Assembly (NCBI GenBank): GCA_937921775.1
Contig: CAKZUK010000051.1
Coordinates: 1-46,920, forward strand
DNA: 46,920 nucleotides
Source of the DNA: an uncultured Saprospiraceae bacterium
GTDB lineage: Bacteria > Bacteroidota > Bacteroidia > Chitinophagales > Saprospiraceae
Direction: 5' to 3'
Each line of letters starts with the position of its first letter. Position 1 is the stretch's first letter. The position numbers and the translations under genes were made by a program. The notes under the pieces are model-generated. The model did no database searches, was not told where the DNA came from, and was given only the letters and a program-made list of their open reading frames with translations. This document shows positions 25,091 through 32,630 of the stretch, one piece after another.

Positions 25091-26386
25091 ATGAAAAGCA
25101 TATCATTAAAAATAAAAGCCTTACCGTGGGAGAAAATCTTTCTCCTACTAGATCAGATGCTGGTCAGTGGTAGCAACTTCATACTAGGGATTTTATTGGT
25201 GCGTGCTTTGGGTCTGGAAAGTTATGGTGTCTTTGCTATCCTTTGGATGCTTGTATTGTTTGCACTCGGCATCAATCAGGCGGTTATAACAAAACCCATG
25301 CTTTCGATTGCGCCAAAACTTGAGAAGACGGAAGCAGCTCAATACATGATGCATGTACAATGGCTACAAGGAAGCTTGGCCGCTTTTATTTTTATAGTGG
25401 CAATGACCATTTGGCTTATGAGTGATTCGCTCGGATTAGTAATTCCTTATCTTGACTTTGCGCCTATTTTAGCAGGGATTCTGTTTTTCCAATTACATCA
25501 CGATTATTTTCGTAAAAGATGTTTTATAGAAGGGCAGGTGCTTCGAGCTTTTTGCATAGATATCATTTTATATTTAGGTCAAGTCATTTTAATTGGAGGA
25601 TTGTGGTTTCAAAATCAGCTTAATCTGAGTTTTGTTTTATATAGTATTTTAATTGCAAGTGGCTTAAGTGTACTTGTGGCTTGCTGGCAGACCGGAATTC
25701 AGTTGACTAACAAGACAGATTTGATGGAAACTTGGAAAAGGCAATTTGAATATTCAAAATGGTTGCTAGGAACGGCAATACTTCAGTGGTTTTCTGGAAA
25801 TTATTTTATTATTATCGGGGCGACCATTATCGGACCAGTGGCTGTTGGTGCCTTACGAATGGTGCAAAATGTCATGGGCTTTTTTCACATCCTGTTCTTA
25901 TTAATGGAAAATATAGTACCCATAGAGGCAGCTCGCCAACATGTTTCAGGGGGCTGGAAGGCTTTAATTAACTACATGAAAAATGTGACATTAAAAATCG
26001 GCATTATTTTCCTAGTATTATTGATAGGAGTAGCGATTTTCTCTCCTTGGGTGATAAAAATGCTTTATGGCCCTGAATATCTGGACTTTAGCTACATCGT
26101 GGTGGTATACTGTGCACTTTATATCTTGGTTTTTAGTTCGTTACCATTACAGTTTATTCTTCGTACCATCGAATTGACCTACCCTCTATTTATTGCTTAT
26201 TTAGCAGCGACTGCTTTTAGTTTAATAACTGCAAACTTCTTTTTGCAAACCTGGGGAATGTCAGGTTTATTAGCAGGACTTATTCTAACACAATTAATAA
26301 CCGTTTCAGTTTATATATTTTTTATCTGGCGCAAAACAAAGATTTCTAATTTACAAGACAGCACTTTAAAAATATCAAAAATATGA
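25091..26386 (+). CDS. wzx: Wzx-like flippase (oligosaccharide/MATE-like exporter)
   Basis: The 431-residue protein has about twelve membrane segments and a basic C-terminus. The N-terminal stretch QMLVSGSNFILGILLVRALG followed by LESYGVFAILWML is typical of polysaccharide biosynthesis flippases, and KMLYGPEYLDFSY resembles the conserved loop in the C-terminal half. It would flip undecaprenyl-diphosphate-linked repeat units across the inner membrane. The gene overlaps the next one by 4 bp (ATGA), which implies translational coupling. No substrate can be read from the sequence. Confidence 0.85.
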   Translation: MKSISLKIKALPWEKIFLLLDQMLVSGSNFILGILLVRALGLESYGVFAILWMLVLFALGINQAVITKPMLSIAPKLEKTEAAQYMMHVQWLQGSLAAFIFIVAMTIWLMSDSLGLVIPYLDFAPILAGILFFQLHHDYFRKRCFIEGQVLRAFCIDIILYLGQVILIGGLWFQNQLNLSFVLYSILIASGLSVLVACWQTGIQLTNKTDLMETWKRQFEYSKWLLGTAILQWFSGNYFIIIGATIIGPVAVGALRMVQNVMGFFHILFLLMENIVPIEAARQHVSGGWKALINYMKNVTLKIGIIFLVLLIGVAIFSPWVIKMLYGPEYLDFSYIVVVYCALYILVFSSLPLQFILRTIELTYPLFIAYLAATAFSLITANFFLQTWGMSGLLAGLILTQLITVSVYIFFIWRKTKISNLQDSTLKISKI

Positions 26387-27498
26387 AAATCATACATCTA
26401 GTATTAGGCAAGGGAAATCCAAATCGGATGAACGGTGTAAATAAGGTGGCTTATCAATTAGCGACTACACAAACAAAAATGGGATATGACGTTGAGTTAT
26501 GGGGTATAGCCAATGACTTGACTAAAAATTACCCAAAACGAAATTTCATTACTCGCTTGTTTCAGCAATATAAAAATAAATTGAAATTGGACCATAATTT
26601 AATATCCAGTGTCCAGTTATTGAAAGCAGATACAGTAGTTCATATTCATGGTTCGTTTATTCCTGAATTTTATAAAATTTCAAAATTGTTGAACCGTAAA
26701 AATATCTCTTATGTCTATACACCTCATGGAGCATTGACAGAAGGAGCTATGATGAAAAATAACTTTGTCAAGAAATTGTATTTTCAATTGTTTGAATCCA
26801 CCTTAATTAAAAACGCGAAAGCGATGCAGTTACTTGGTATCCAGGAATATAAATTTGCAGATCAATTGATTGATTCGGATAATAAAAAATTAATTCCGAA
26901 TGGACAAGATTTAAGTGTTATTCCACACTTTAATAAAAAAGCAAGTACCAATAAAACGATGACTTTTGGATTTTGTGGTCGAATCGATACTTATCATAAA
27001 GGATTAGATTTGATGTTAAAAGGCTTTAAGTCTTTTATTGAGAAAGGAAATAAAGCAACCCTTGAATTTATTGGAGATGGAGCTGACCGAACAGCAATGG
27101 AAAAATTATCAAGAGATCTAAAGATTGACCATCTAGTTACTTTTCATGGGGCTCAATTTGGAGATGATAAATACAAACTCATAGCTGCTTACGATGTCTT
27201 TCTACATACTTCTCGAATGGAAGGTTTTCCGACAGCCGTCTTAGAAGCAGCAGCAATGGAAAAGGTATGCATCACTAGCGAGGCTACTAATATTAACGAT
27301 TATTTGCGTGATTTTGACGCTGGCTTACCTATGCTGAATAATGAAGTTTCAGACATTTCTAACATGATGGAAAAGGCTAGTAAACTTTATGCTGCAAATA
27401 AGCTGGCTGTCATAGGTGCGCGTGCCAAGAAGATGGTTGAATCCCAATTTAATTGGACTAGAGTAGCTGGTAAGCTAGTTGAAGTGTACGCATCTTGA
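26383..27498 (+). CDS. GT4-family glycosyltransferase
   Basis: The protein has 371 residues. A Rossmann-type N-terminal half has a GxG-like start (KIIHLVLGKGNPNRMNGVNK) and VVHIHGSFIPEFY. The C-terminal GT4 domain has FGFCGRIDTYHKGLDLMLKG, LEFIGDGADRTAMEKL and the donor site SRMEGFPTAVLEAAAMEKV. It is a retaining GT-B enzyme adding a sugar to the lipid-linked repeat unit in the cytosol. It sits between wzx and wzy with 4-bp overlaps on both sides. Donor and linkage cannot be predicted. Confidence 0.9.
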   Translation: MKIIHLVLGKGNPNRMNGVNKVAYQLATTQTKMGYDVELWGIANDLTKNYPKRNFITRLFQQYKNKLKLDHNLISSVQLLKADTVVHIHGSFIPEFYKISKLLNRKNISYVYTPHGALTEGAMMKNNFVKKLYFQLFESTLIKNAKAMQLLGIQEYKFADQLIDSDNKKLIPNGQDLSVIPHFNKKASTNKTMTFGFCGRIDTYHKGLDLMLKGFKSFIEKGNKATLEFIGDGADRTAMEKLSRDLKIDHLVTFHGAQFGDDKYKLIAAYDVFLHTSRMEGFPTAVLEAAAMEKVCITSEATNINDYLRDFDAGLPMLNNEVSDISNMMEKASKLYAANKLAVIGARAKKMVESQFNWTRVAGKLVEVYAS

Positions 27499-28760
27499 TC
27501 TCAGCTTTAAACATATCGTCAGAGCGAAAAAACTGGTTGCTCATCGCACTTACGCTCATTTTGCTTTTGCGAATCGCTAGTTATTTTACCCTTTTTCCGG
27601 GTTCAATAGGTATGACTAGAGTGGTGAAAATTGGGATGCGTTTTATGATGACAGGTGTTTCATTATTGCTACTTTTAAAAATGCTTTCAGCTAATAGAGA
27701 TGTCCGATTTGTATATCAATATATCACAAGTGGAATGCTGTATTTGGCCTATGCTTTTTTAGGCTTATTGTCTATTCTTTGGTCTACCAACATTCAATTT
27801 ACAGTATTGCAACTGTTAATGTTATTTGAGTCAATCGCCTTTGTTTATTTTTTCTATCACTTGCAGGTCATTTACAATTTTAAAAGCCAAGGACATGCTG
27901 ATTTTAGTCAATTAATGTCCGTGGCGATCACACTTATCTCTGTTATCTTTTTGATAGGACTCTATATTGATCCAAGTACTTTTTTTAGGGATACACATGG
28001 AGGTGCTGTTTCACGGTTGGGTGGTTTTATTATCAATCCCAATGAATTGGGAATGCTGGCTGCTATTGGTGGTTCTATGAATTTCTTAGAGTTGTCAAGA
28101 GGGAAGTCCAAACCATGGAATATTTTATTTGTCATCATAAATATTGGAGTCTTGTTATTGACTCAGTCTCGTTCCTCCTTAGGTGGGTTTATGTTGATCA
28201 TTCTGTACTTTATATGGAAGTCGGGTAACAGGAAATTGCAAATCGTCACTTTTATAGGTGCCATTTTTGTTTTGCCAGTCTTAGTCAAAACGATTATTAT
28301 CAAAGAAGGTGATGTAAGTGAGGTGATGAGTATGACGGGGCGCTTACCATTTTGGTCTGATCTGATCACCTTTGGTTTTCCGGAACGTCCCATTTTGGGA
28401 TATGGCTTTATGAGTATCAGTCCTTCGCCCTTTACGGATAAATTTGATAGTATTCATGCTTATGCAGCATCCATGACGCACAACACCTTCGTACAGGTAT
28501 TGATTAATTTGGGTTTAGTTGGTGCATTTATTGTTTTATTTCAAATGATCGCTACTCTATATGCGTTTGTTTGCAGTCAGGATAAATATTTGAAACAATT
28601 ATCGGTTGCTCTATTTATTCCAGTATTTATCAACTCATTGACGGAATTTGGAATTTTCGGCGAGGCGAATTATAGTATTATGTTTTATCAATTTTTGATT
28701 TTGTTTTTGATGATTAGTGCCACTAAAAATGAAAAGCATAAGAAAAAATATAGTTATTAG
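27495..28760 (+). CDS. wzy: Wzy-like O-antigen/exopolysaccharide polymerase (TTG start)
   Basis: The protein has 421 residues with about eleven to twelve membrane segments. The large loop and the region GMLAAIGGSMNFLELSRGKS-NILF-TQSRSSLGGFMLIILYF match the Wzy_C/O-antigen ligase signature (PF04932-type), with NEFGILGYGF-like IPGYG at ERPILGYGFMSI and MTHNTFVQVLINLG. The start is TTG at 27495, overlapping the preceding stop as TTGA. The next ATG lies inside a membrane segment, so TTG is preferred. Given its place after wzx and before an EPS kinase it is more likely the polymerase than a ligase. Confidence 0.82.
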   Translation: MISALNISSERKNWLLIALTLILLLRIASYFTLFPGSIGMTRVVKIGMRFMMTGVSLLLLLKMLSANRDVRFVYQYITSGMLYLAYAFLGLLSILWSTNIQFTVLQLLMLFESIAFVYFFYHLQVIYNFKSQGHADFSQLMSVAITLISVIFLIGLYIDPSTFFRDTHGGAVSRLGGFIINPNELGMLAAIGGSMNFLELSRGKSKPWNILFVIINIGVLLLTQSRSSLGGFMLIILYFIWKSGNRKLQIVTFIGAIFVLPVLVKTIIIKEGDVSEVMSMTGRLPFWSDLITFGFPERPILGYGFMSISPSPFTDKFDSIHAYAASMTHNTFVQVLINLGLVGAFIVLFQMIATLYAFVCSQDKYLKQLSVALFIPVFINSLTEFGIFGEANYSIMFYQFLILFLMISATKNEKHKKKYSY

Positions 28761-28790
28761 TCATTGTATAACAATCTAAGCTAAAAAAAT

Positions 28791-30191
28791 ATGATTCACA
28801 TAAATGATCTCACTATCCTTCAACAATTATTTTTCGACAAGAGTCTTAATGCCATAGTGTTTGATCCTCAGGATCGCTTAATGTTGAATGCTAAAGCGCC
28901 TTTTATTTGGCTTGAAGAATTAGAGACTCTTAAAGAAGTAGTGGAGAAGAATCCTCAGCAAAAGTTGTTGATTTTCAATCTATCTCTATCAGAAATAGAT
29001 TTTGATTTTTCACAAACCAATATTAGTGGAGTCATCCATTTTAATGAAATTCAAAATAGAACTACTGCTACAAAATTTTACTACATCAACAATCCTGATA
29101 AAAGCATGCGTTGGGTTTTTCCAAAGTCTAATTCTAATCCAGTCTTTTTGACTTTATATAATAATGCTGGCTGGAAGGCGACTGCCTATCGAGCGGCTAT
29201 GAAAGTAGCTTATAGATCTAAGACAGAATCACTGCTGACTTCAGGCTGTTTCATGCTGGAAAATAGGTCCACTAATATTGAACGATTTTTTAATCAAAAT
29301 GAGGTGGATGAATATGCCATATTTACTGGGACGGCTGGAGCAAATAGAAAGGCAATCATAACTTTATTTCAAAATAATCGATGTTCCAACTTTGTAAAAA
29401 TACCATTAACACCAAAAGCAAATGACCTCATCCGAAATGAGCAACAACAATTAGAATGGTTGAATTCAATTGGTTTGGATAAAATGAAGATTCCAAAAGG
29501 TCACGGTGAGAGAGGGTACCTCTCTCTAACAAATGTCCAACCAAGGCAAATTGTCAATTCCGAAACCATTGGAGAAAAACATCTGATGGCATTAGCTGAA
29601 TGTTATGAAAAAACCTGCACTAAAAGTATGCCCAGTCAAATCAGCTCCTGGAGTCAAACTAAAAAGGGTTTAGATTTTTTGAAAGGGGATTTTCAAATTC
29701 AGAATACCATTTCAAAAGATGAGACTAACGTGATGATCCAGCATTTGATTAAATTGGAAGAGCGGTTTCAGACATTTGAAAAACTACCAGTAGCCTTGGC
29801 GCACGGCGACTTTACACCTTGGAATATGTACGAAACCACGGATAAAATTCATGTCTATGATTGGGAGATGAGTTGTACTGATTTGCCGCTTTTGTTTGAT
29901 GTATTTCATTATGTATTCCAAAGTAATATTCTAATTAAGCAAGCCAACTACAAAGAGATTAAAACAGAGTTGGAACAAATCAAGAAACATCCAATAGTGC
30001 AGCAACTATTAATTAAGTATGACTTTGATTGGTCTGATCATTATGAGTTTTACTTGTTAAATATGGTAACTTATTATCTGCCACTTTATACGCAGCAAAA
30101 AGATCTACATTTGCAAGCACATTGGTTGATTGATGTTTGGGCAGATGCCTTATCCGATTTAAGCGAAGAACTGGTGGAGCCTGTGTTGTAA
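28791..30191 (+). CDS. APH/choline-kinase-like phosphotransferase with an unassigned N-terminal half
   Basis: The protein has 466 residues. The C-terminal part (about 230-450) carries the kinase signature LAHGDFTPWNMYE (His338, Asp340, Asn345) and IHVYDWEMSCTDLPLLFD (Asp357), the catalytic loop and DFG-equivalent of the aminoglycoside phosphotransferase/choline kinase fold. Residues 1-230 are not recognised; they include short beta-strand and helix patterns and NNAGWKATAYRAAMKVAYRS, which could be the kinase N-lobe. Such a protein in an EPS operon probably phosphorylates a sugar or a sugar-linked alcohol rather than an antibiotic. It is the last gene of the wza operon, followed by a strong terminator. 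Confidence 0.75.
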   Translation: MIHINDLTILQQLFFDKSLNAIVFDPQDRLMLNAKAPFIWLEELETLKEVVEKNPQQKLLIFNLSLSEIDFDFSQTNISGVIHFNEIQNRTTATKFYYINNPDKSMRWVFPKSNSNPVFLTLYNNAGWKATAYRAAMKVAYRSKTESLLTSGCFMLENRSTNIERFFNQNEVDEYAIFTGTAGANRKAIITLFQNNRCSNFVKIPLTPKANDLIRNEQQQLEWLNSIGLDKMKIPKGHGERGYLSLTNVQPRQIVNSETIGEKHLMALAECYEKTCTKSMPSQISSWSQTKKGLDFLKGDFQIQNTISKDETNVMIQHLIKLEERFQTFEKLPVALAHGDFTPWNMYETTDKIHVYDWEMSCTDLPLLFDVFHYVFQSNILIKQANYKEIKTELEQIKKHPIVQQLLIKYDFDWSDHYEFYLLNMVTYYLPLYTQQKDLHLQAHWLIDVWADALSDLSEELVEPVL

Positions 30192-30322
30192 ATAGAATTC
30201 AGCTTAGTTTAAGCTAAAAAATAATAAATATTTTTCGTCAAAGCTAGTAGGGTAGTCTAGGTGTTTTCATTCAGTTGCCCAGAACATTTAGCCAAGAGCT
30301 ACAATCAAGAGTACCTAAAAGA

Positions 30323-30362
30323 GCCTCTTAGTCGCGCATTATGCGCGACTAAGAGGCTTTTG
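30323..30362 (+). terminator. Strong Rho-independent terminator of the wza operon
   Basis: GCCTCTTAGTCGCGCA (30323-30338), loop TTA, TGCGCGACTAAGAGGC (30342-30357), then TTTTGT. The 16-bp stem is perfect and extends outward through A-T pairs. It lies 131 bp after the phosphotransferase stop and 122 bp before operator C, separating two operator-driven operons. Confidence 0.9.
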
Positions 30363-30483
30363 TAATTGTAACTGGGATGACTTGGTAATTCTCTTATTTA
30401 TCAAGTTGTAGATGGTTTGGAATAATCCACCATTGGCCTCAAATTTTTACGCTCGATTCCAATAGGCTCTGATAAAGAGAATA

Positions 30484-30498
30484 TTCCCAAAATGAGAA
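30484..30498 (+). promoter_or_regulatory. Operator copy C (TTCCCAAAATGAGAA)
   Basis: It is one of three identical copies of the palindrome. It lies 130 bp upstream of the ATG at 30628. A second TTCCCA half-site follows at 30503-30508, giving the tandem arrangement also seen at units B and D. Confidence 0.75.
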
Positions 30499-30582
30499 AC
30501 CTTTCCCATATTAAGATCGCTAAGTAAATATAAATTATACGTAATTATCTTTCAGTCAATTGATTAGATGTATTGTTGTGAA

Positions 30583-30598
30583 GGGCACGAAGTTCGAA
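30583..30598 (+). promoter_or_regulatory. Candidate sigma54 element for the NTase-kinase operon
   Basis: GGGCACGAAGTTCGAA has a strong -24 box (GGCACG) and a partial -12 (TCGA instead of TTGC). The -12 position is 106 bp from the operator centre, the same as at wza (107), and 31 bp before the ATG. Confidence 0.45.
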
Positions 30599-30627
30599 CT
30601 TAGTGTTGCGTACCTAACAACGCAACC

Positions 30628-31920
30628 ATGAATCAACGACAACAATTTATTACCTACTTTTTTGAAGAGATCGCAACCCTGGATTATACCTTTCTAAAAT
30701 TCACGGAAGGAACGATCGAAAATATTGATCAATATTCTGACCTTGATGTTTTAATAGACGCTAGCTCGCTCGCTTACATCCAATCCATAGTTCATGCTTT
30801 TGAACAATTAGAGACCGTGCAACTTCTTAGTATGGAATCAATGTGTCAGTTTTTCATTCATTTTAAGGATGGAAGTTTCCTTCAAATAGATTGTTTGTTT
30901 CAGTTGATCCGAAAGAACCTGGTATATCTGTCGAATGACTACATACAGGCAAATACCTCTAGCACAAAGGGTATTAAAACCTACAGCCTTGAATGTCTCT
31001 TCGAGCACATCTTGCTTTTTCATCAATTAAATAACGATGGTTTTCCTGCAAAATACCTGAGCTTCTTCGGTGCTTTGCCGAAAAATAGGCTAGATGAAAT
31101 CATCGATTTTTTCAATAAAAAATATAGTTCGTTAATTACTTTTTCTGAATTAAAAAACCACGATCCATTCCTAAAGAAAAGTTTAAGGAAGTATCTAAAC
31201 ATGCAATTGTCTAACAAATTTTTTAAAAAACAAATAAACACATTTTTATACGTTAAAGATGCTTTTACAAAACTTAAGAATGGTCGTGGTAATTTAATCA
31301 CATTTAGTGGTGTGGATGGTGCAGGGAAAAGCACCATTTTAGCAAAAACTAAAAATCTACTAGAACAAAAATTTCGAAAGAAAGTCATTGTTTTGAGACA
31401 TCGTCCTTCAATGCTTCCAATTCTGAGTAGCTTTCAATATGGAAAAAGCGGAGCAGAAAAGCGGGCAGCAGAAAAACTTCCAAGACAAGGAACAAATAAA
31501 AGTAGTCTGAGTTCATCACTTCGTTTTCTGTACTATTTTATGGACTATTTTTTTGGACAATGGTATATCTTTCTCCGCTACCAACTTTTTAATTACACTG
31601 TTTTATATGATCGCTATTACTTTGATTTTATTATAGATGGCAAACGATCAAATATTCAAATAAACAGTCGGTTTACAAAATTCCTTTATCGATTTATTCA
31701 CAAACCGAAATTAAACATTTTCTTATATGCTGCTCCCGAAGTAATACTGAAAAGAAAGAAAGAACTCACAGCAAAAGACATCAGATCATTAACCGCTGGC
31801 TACAAAGATTTATTCAAAAATTTCTCAGACAAGTATGATCAAACATACCTCCCGATTAACAATCTAGACATGCAATGCACCTTGAACCATATTCAAAAAG
31901 AACTTCACAACATTTTATAA
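30628..31920 (+). CDS. Nucleotidyltransferase fused to a thymidylate-kinase-like P-loop kinase
   Basis: The protein has 430 residues. The N-terminal domain shows a minimal nucleotidyltransferase site: FTEGTIENIDQYSDLDVLID with Asp38 and Asp40, and a third acidic residue at Asp88 in GSFLQIDCLF. The usual GS before the DxD is GT here. The C-terminal domain is a P-loop kinase of the thymidylate kinase fold: ITFSGVDGAGKSTILAKTKN (P-loop about 228-236), TVLYDRYYFDFIIDGKR as the DRY/F-type motif, and a lid-like RKKELTAKDIR. Real Tmk is about 200-210 residues without such a fusion, so this is not the housekeeping enzyme. It starts an operon with an acyltransferase (2 bp gap) and a double glycosyltransferase. 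A role in activating or decorating a sugar is inferred. Confidence 0.75.
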   Translation: MNQRQQFITYFFEEIATLDYTFLKFTEGTIENIDQYSDLDVLIDASSLAYIQSIVHAFEQLETVQLLSMESMCQFFIHFKDGSFLQIDCLFQLIRKNLVYLSNDYIQANTSSTKGIKTYSLECLFEHILLFHQLNNDGFPAKYLSFFGALPKNRLDEIIDFFNKKYSSLITFSELKNHDPFLKKSLRKYLNMQLSNKFFKKQINTFLYVKDAFTKLKNGRGNLITFSGVDGAGKSTILAKTKNLLEQKFRKKVIVLRHRPSMLPILSSFQYGKSGAEKRAAEKLPRQGTNKSSLSSSLRFLYYFMDYFFGQWYIFLRYQLFNYTVLYDRYYFDFIIDGKRSNIQINSRFTKFLYRFIHKPKLNIFLYAAPEVILKRKKELTAKDIRSLTAGYKDLFKNFSDKYDQTYLPINNLDMQCTLNHIQKELHNIL

Positions 31921-31922
31921 TC

Positions 31923-32627
31923 ATGATCAATACACTTGTTTTATCAACCATACGCAAAAAGAATCCAAGCTTTGCTTTTGACGAGAAAGTGAATACTGGA
32001 ATCTTGTTTCAGTTAGTCTTGCGTAAAGTCATTCAACGTGTTCGAGGCTTTCGTTTTATCCTGTCGGGTAATATGCCTAATAAGTTATTCTTGGGTCGCA
32101 ATGTCCGACTGTCGTATGTGTCGAATATTTCTTTTGGAAAATGGGTGCAACTCGAAGACCACGTACAAATTAGCGGCCTGTGCAAAGCTAAAGTGACGCT
32201 TGGAAATAACGTAAAAATAGGTGCGTATAGCCAAGTGATTGCTTCCACATCTTTTAATAATATAGGGGAATACATTCGAATTGGAAATAATGTGGGGATC
32301 GGTGAATTTGCTTATTTGGGAGGAGGAGGAGGACTTGAAATAGGAGACGATTGCATCATTGGCCAATACCTGAGCTGTCATCCAGAGAATCATAATTATG
32401 ATGATCCAACTCAATTAATTCGCCTGCAAGGTGTGAGCCGACAAGGCATAAAAATCGGTGCTAATTGTTGGATAGGTGCCAAGGTCACCATTCTTGATGG
32501 AGTTACAATTGGCGCAAATTGCGTAATCGCTGCCGGAGCAGTTGTAACTAAAAATATGCCGCCAAATTCAGTCATAGCAGGCGTGCCTGCAAAAGTTTTG
32601 AAATCACGAACAATAAAAAATCACTAA
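31923..32627 (+). CDS. Hexapeptide-repeat (LbH) O-acyltransferase
   Basis: It encodes 234 residues from the ATG at 31923, two bases after the preceding stop; an earlier in-frame ATG at 31875 would overlap the upstream gene by 46 bases and is less likely. The left-handed beta-helix runs from about residue 60, with [LIV]-G-x4 hexads such as VKIGAYSQVIAS and IRIGNNVGIGEFAYLGG, the catalytic-type His in SCHPENHNYDD and the end IGANCVIAAGAVVTKNMPPN followed by SVIAGVPAKVLK. It is in the WbbJ/LacA-like family: acetyl- or acyl-CoA-dependent O-acylation of a sugar. It would modify the repeat unit before export. Confidence 0.88.
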   Translation: MINTLVLSTIRKKNPSFAFDEKVNTGILFQLVLRKVIQRVRGFRFILSGNMPNKLFLGRNVRLSYVSNISFGKWVQLEDHVQISGLCKAKVTLGNNVKIGAYSQVIASTSFNNIGEYIRIGNNVGIGEFAYLGGGGGLEIGDDCIIGQYLSCHPENHNYDDPTQLIRLQGVSRQGIKIGANCWIGAKVTILDGVTIGANCVIAAGAVVTKNMPPNSVIAGVPAKVLKSRTIKNH

Positions 32628-32630
32628 ATC

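Noticed and set aside
28791..30191. Aminoglycoside resistance gene
   Set aside because: The APH fold is shared by many sugar, choline and lipid kinases; the operon context and the large N-terminal half argue against a resistance enzyme.
30628..31920. Housekeeping thymidylate kinase
   Set aside because: The protein is twice the normal length, has an N-terminal nucleotidyltransferase domain and lies in a polysaccharide operon.
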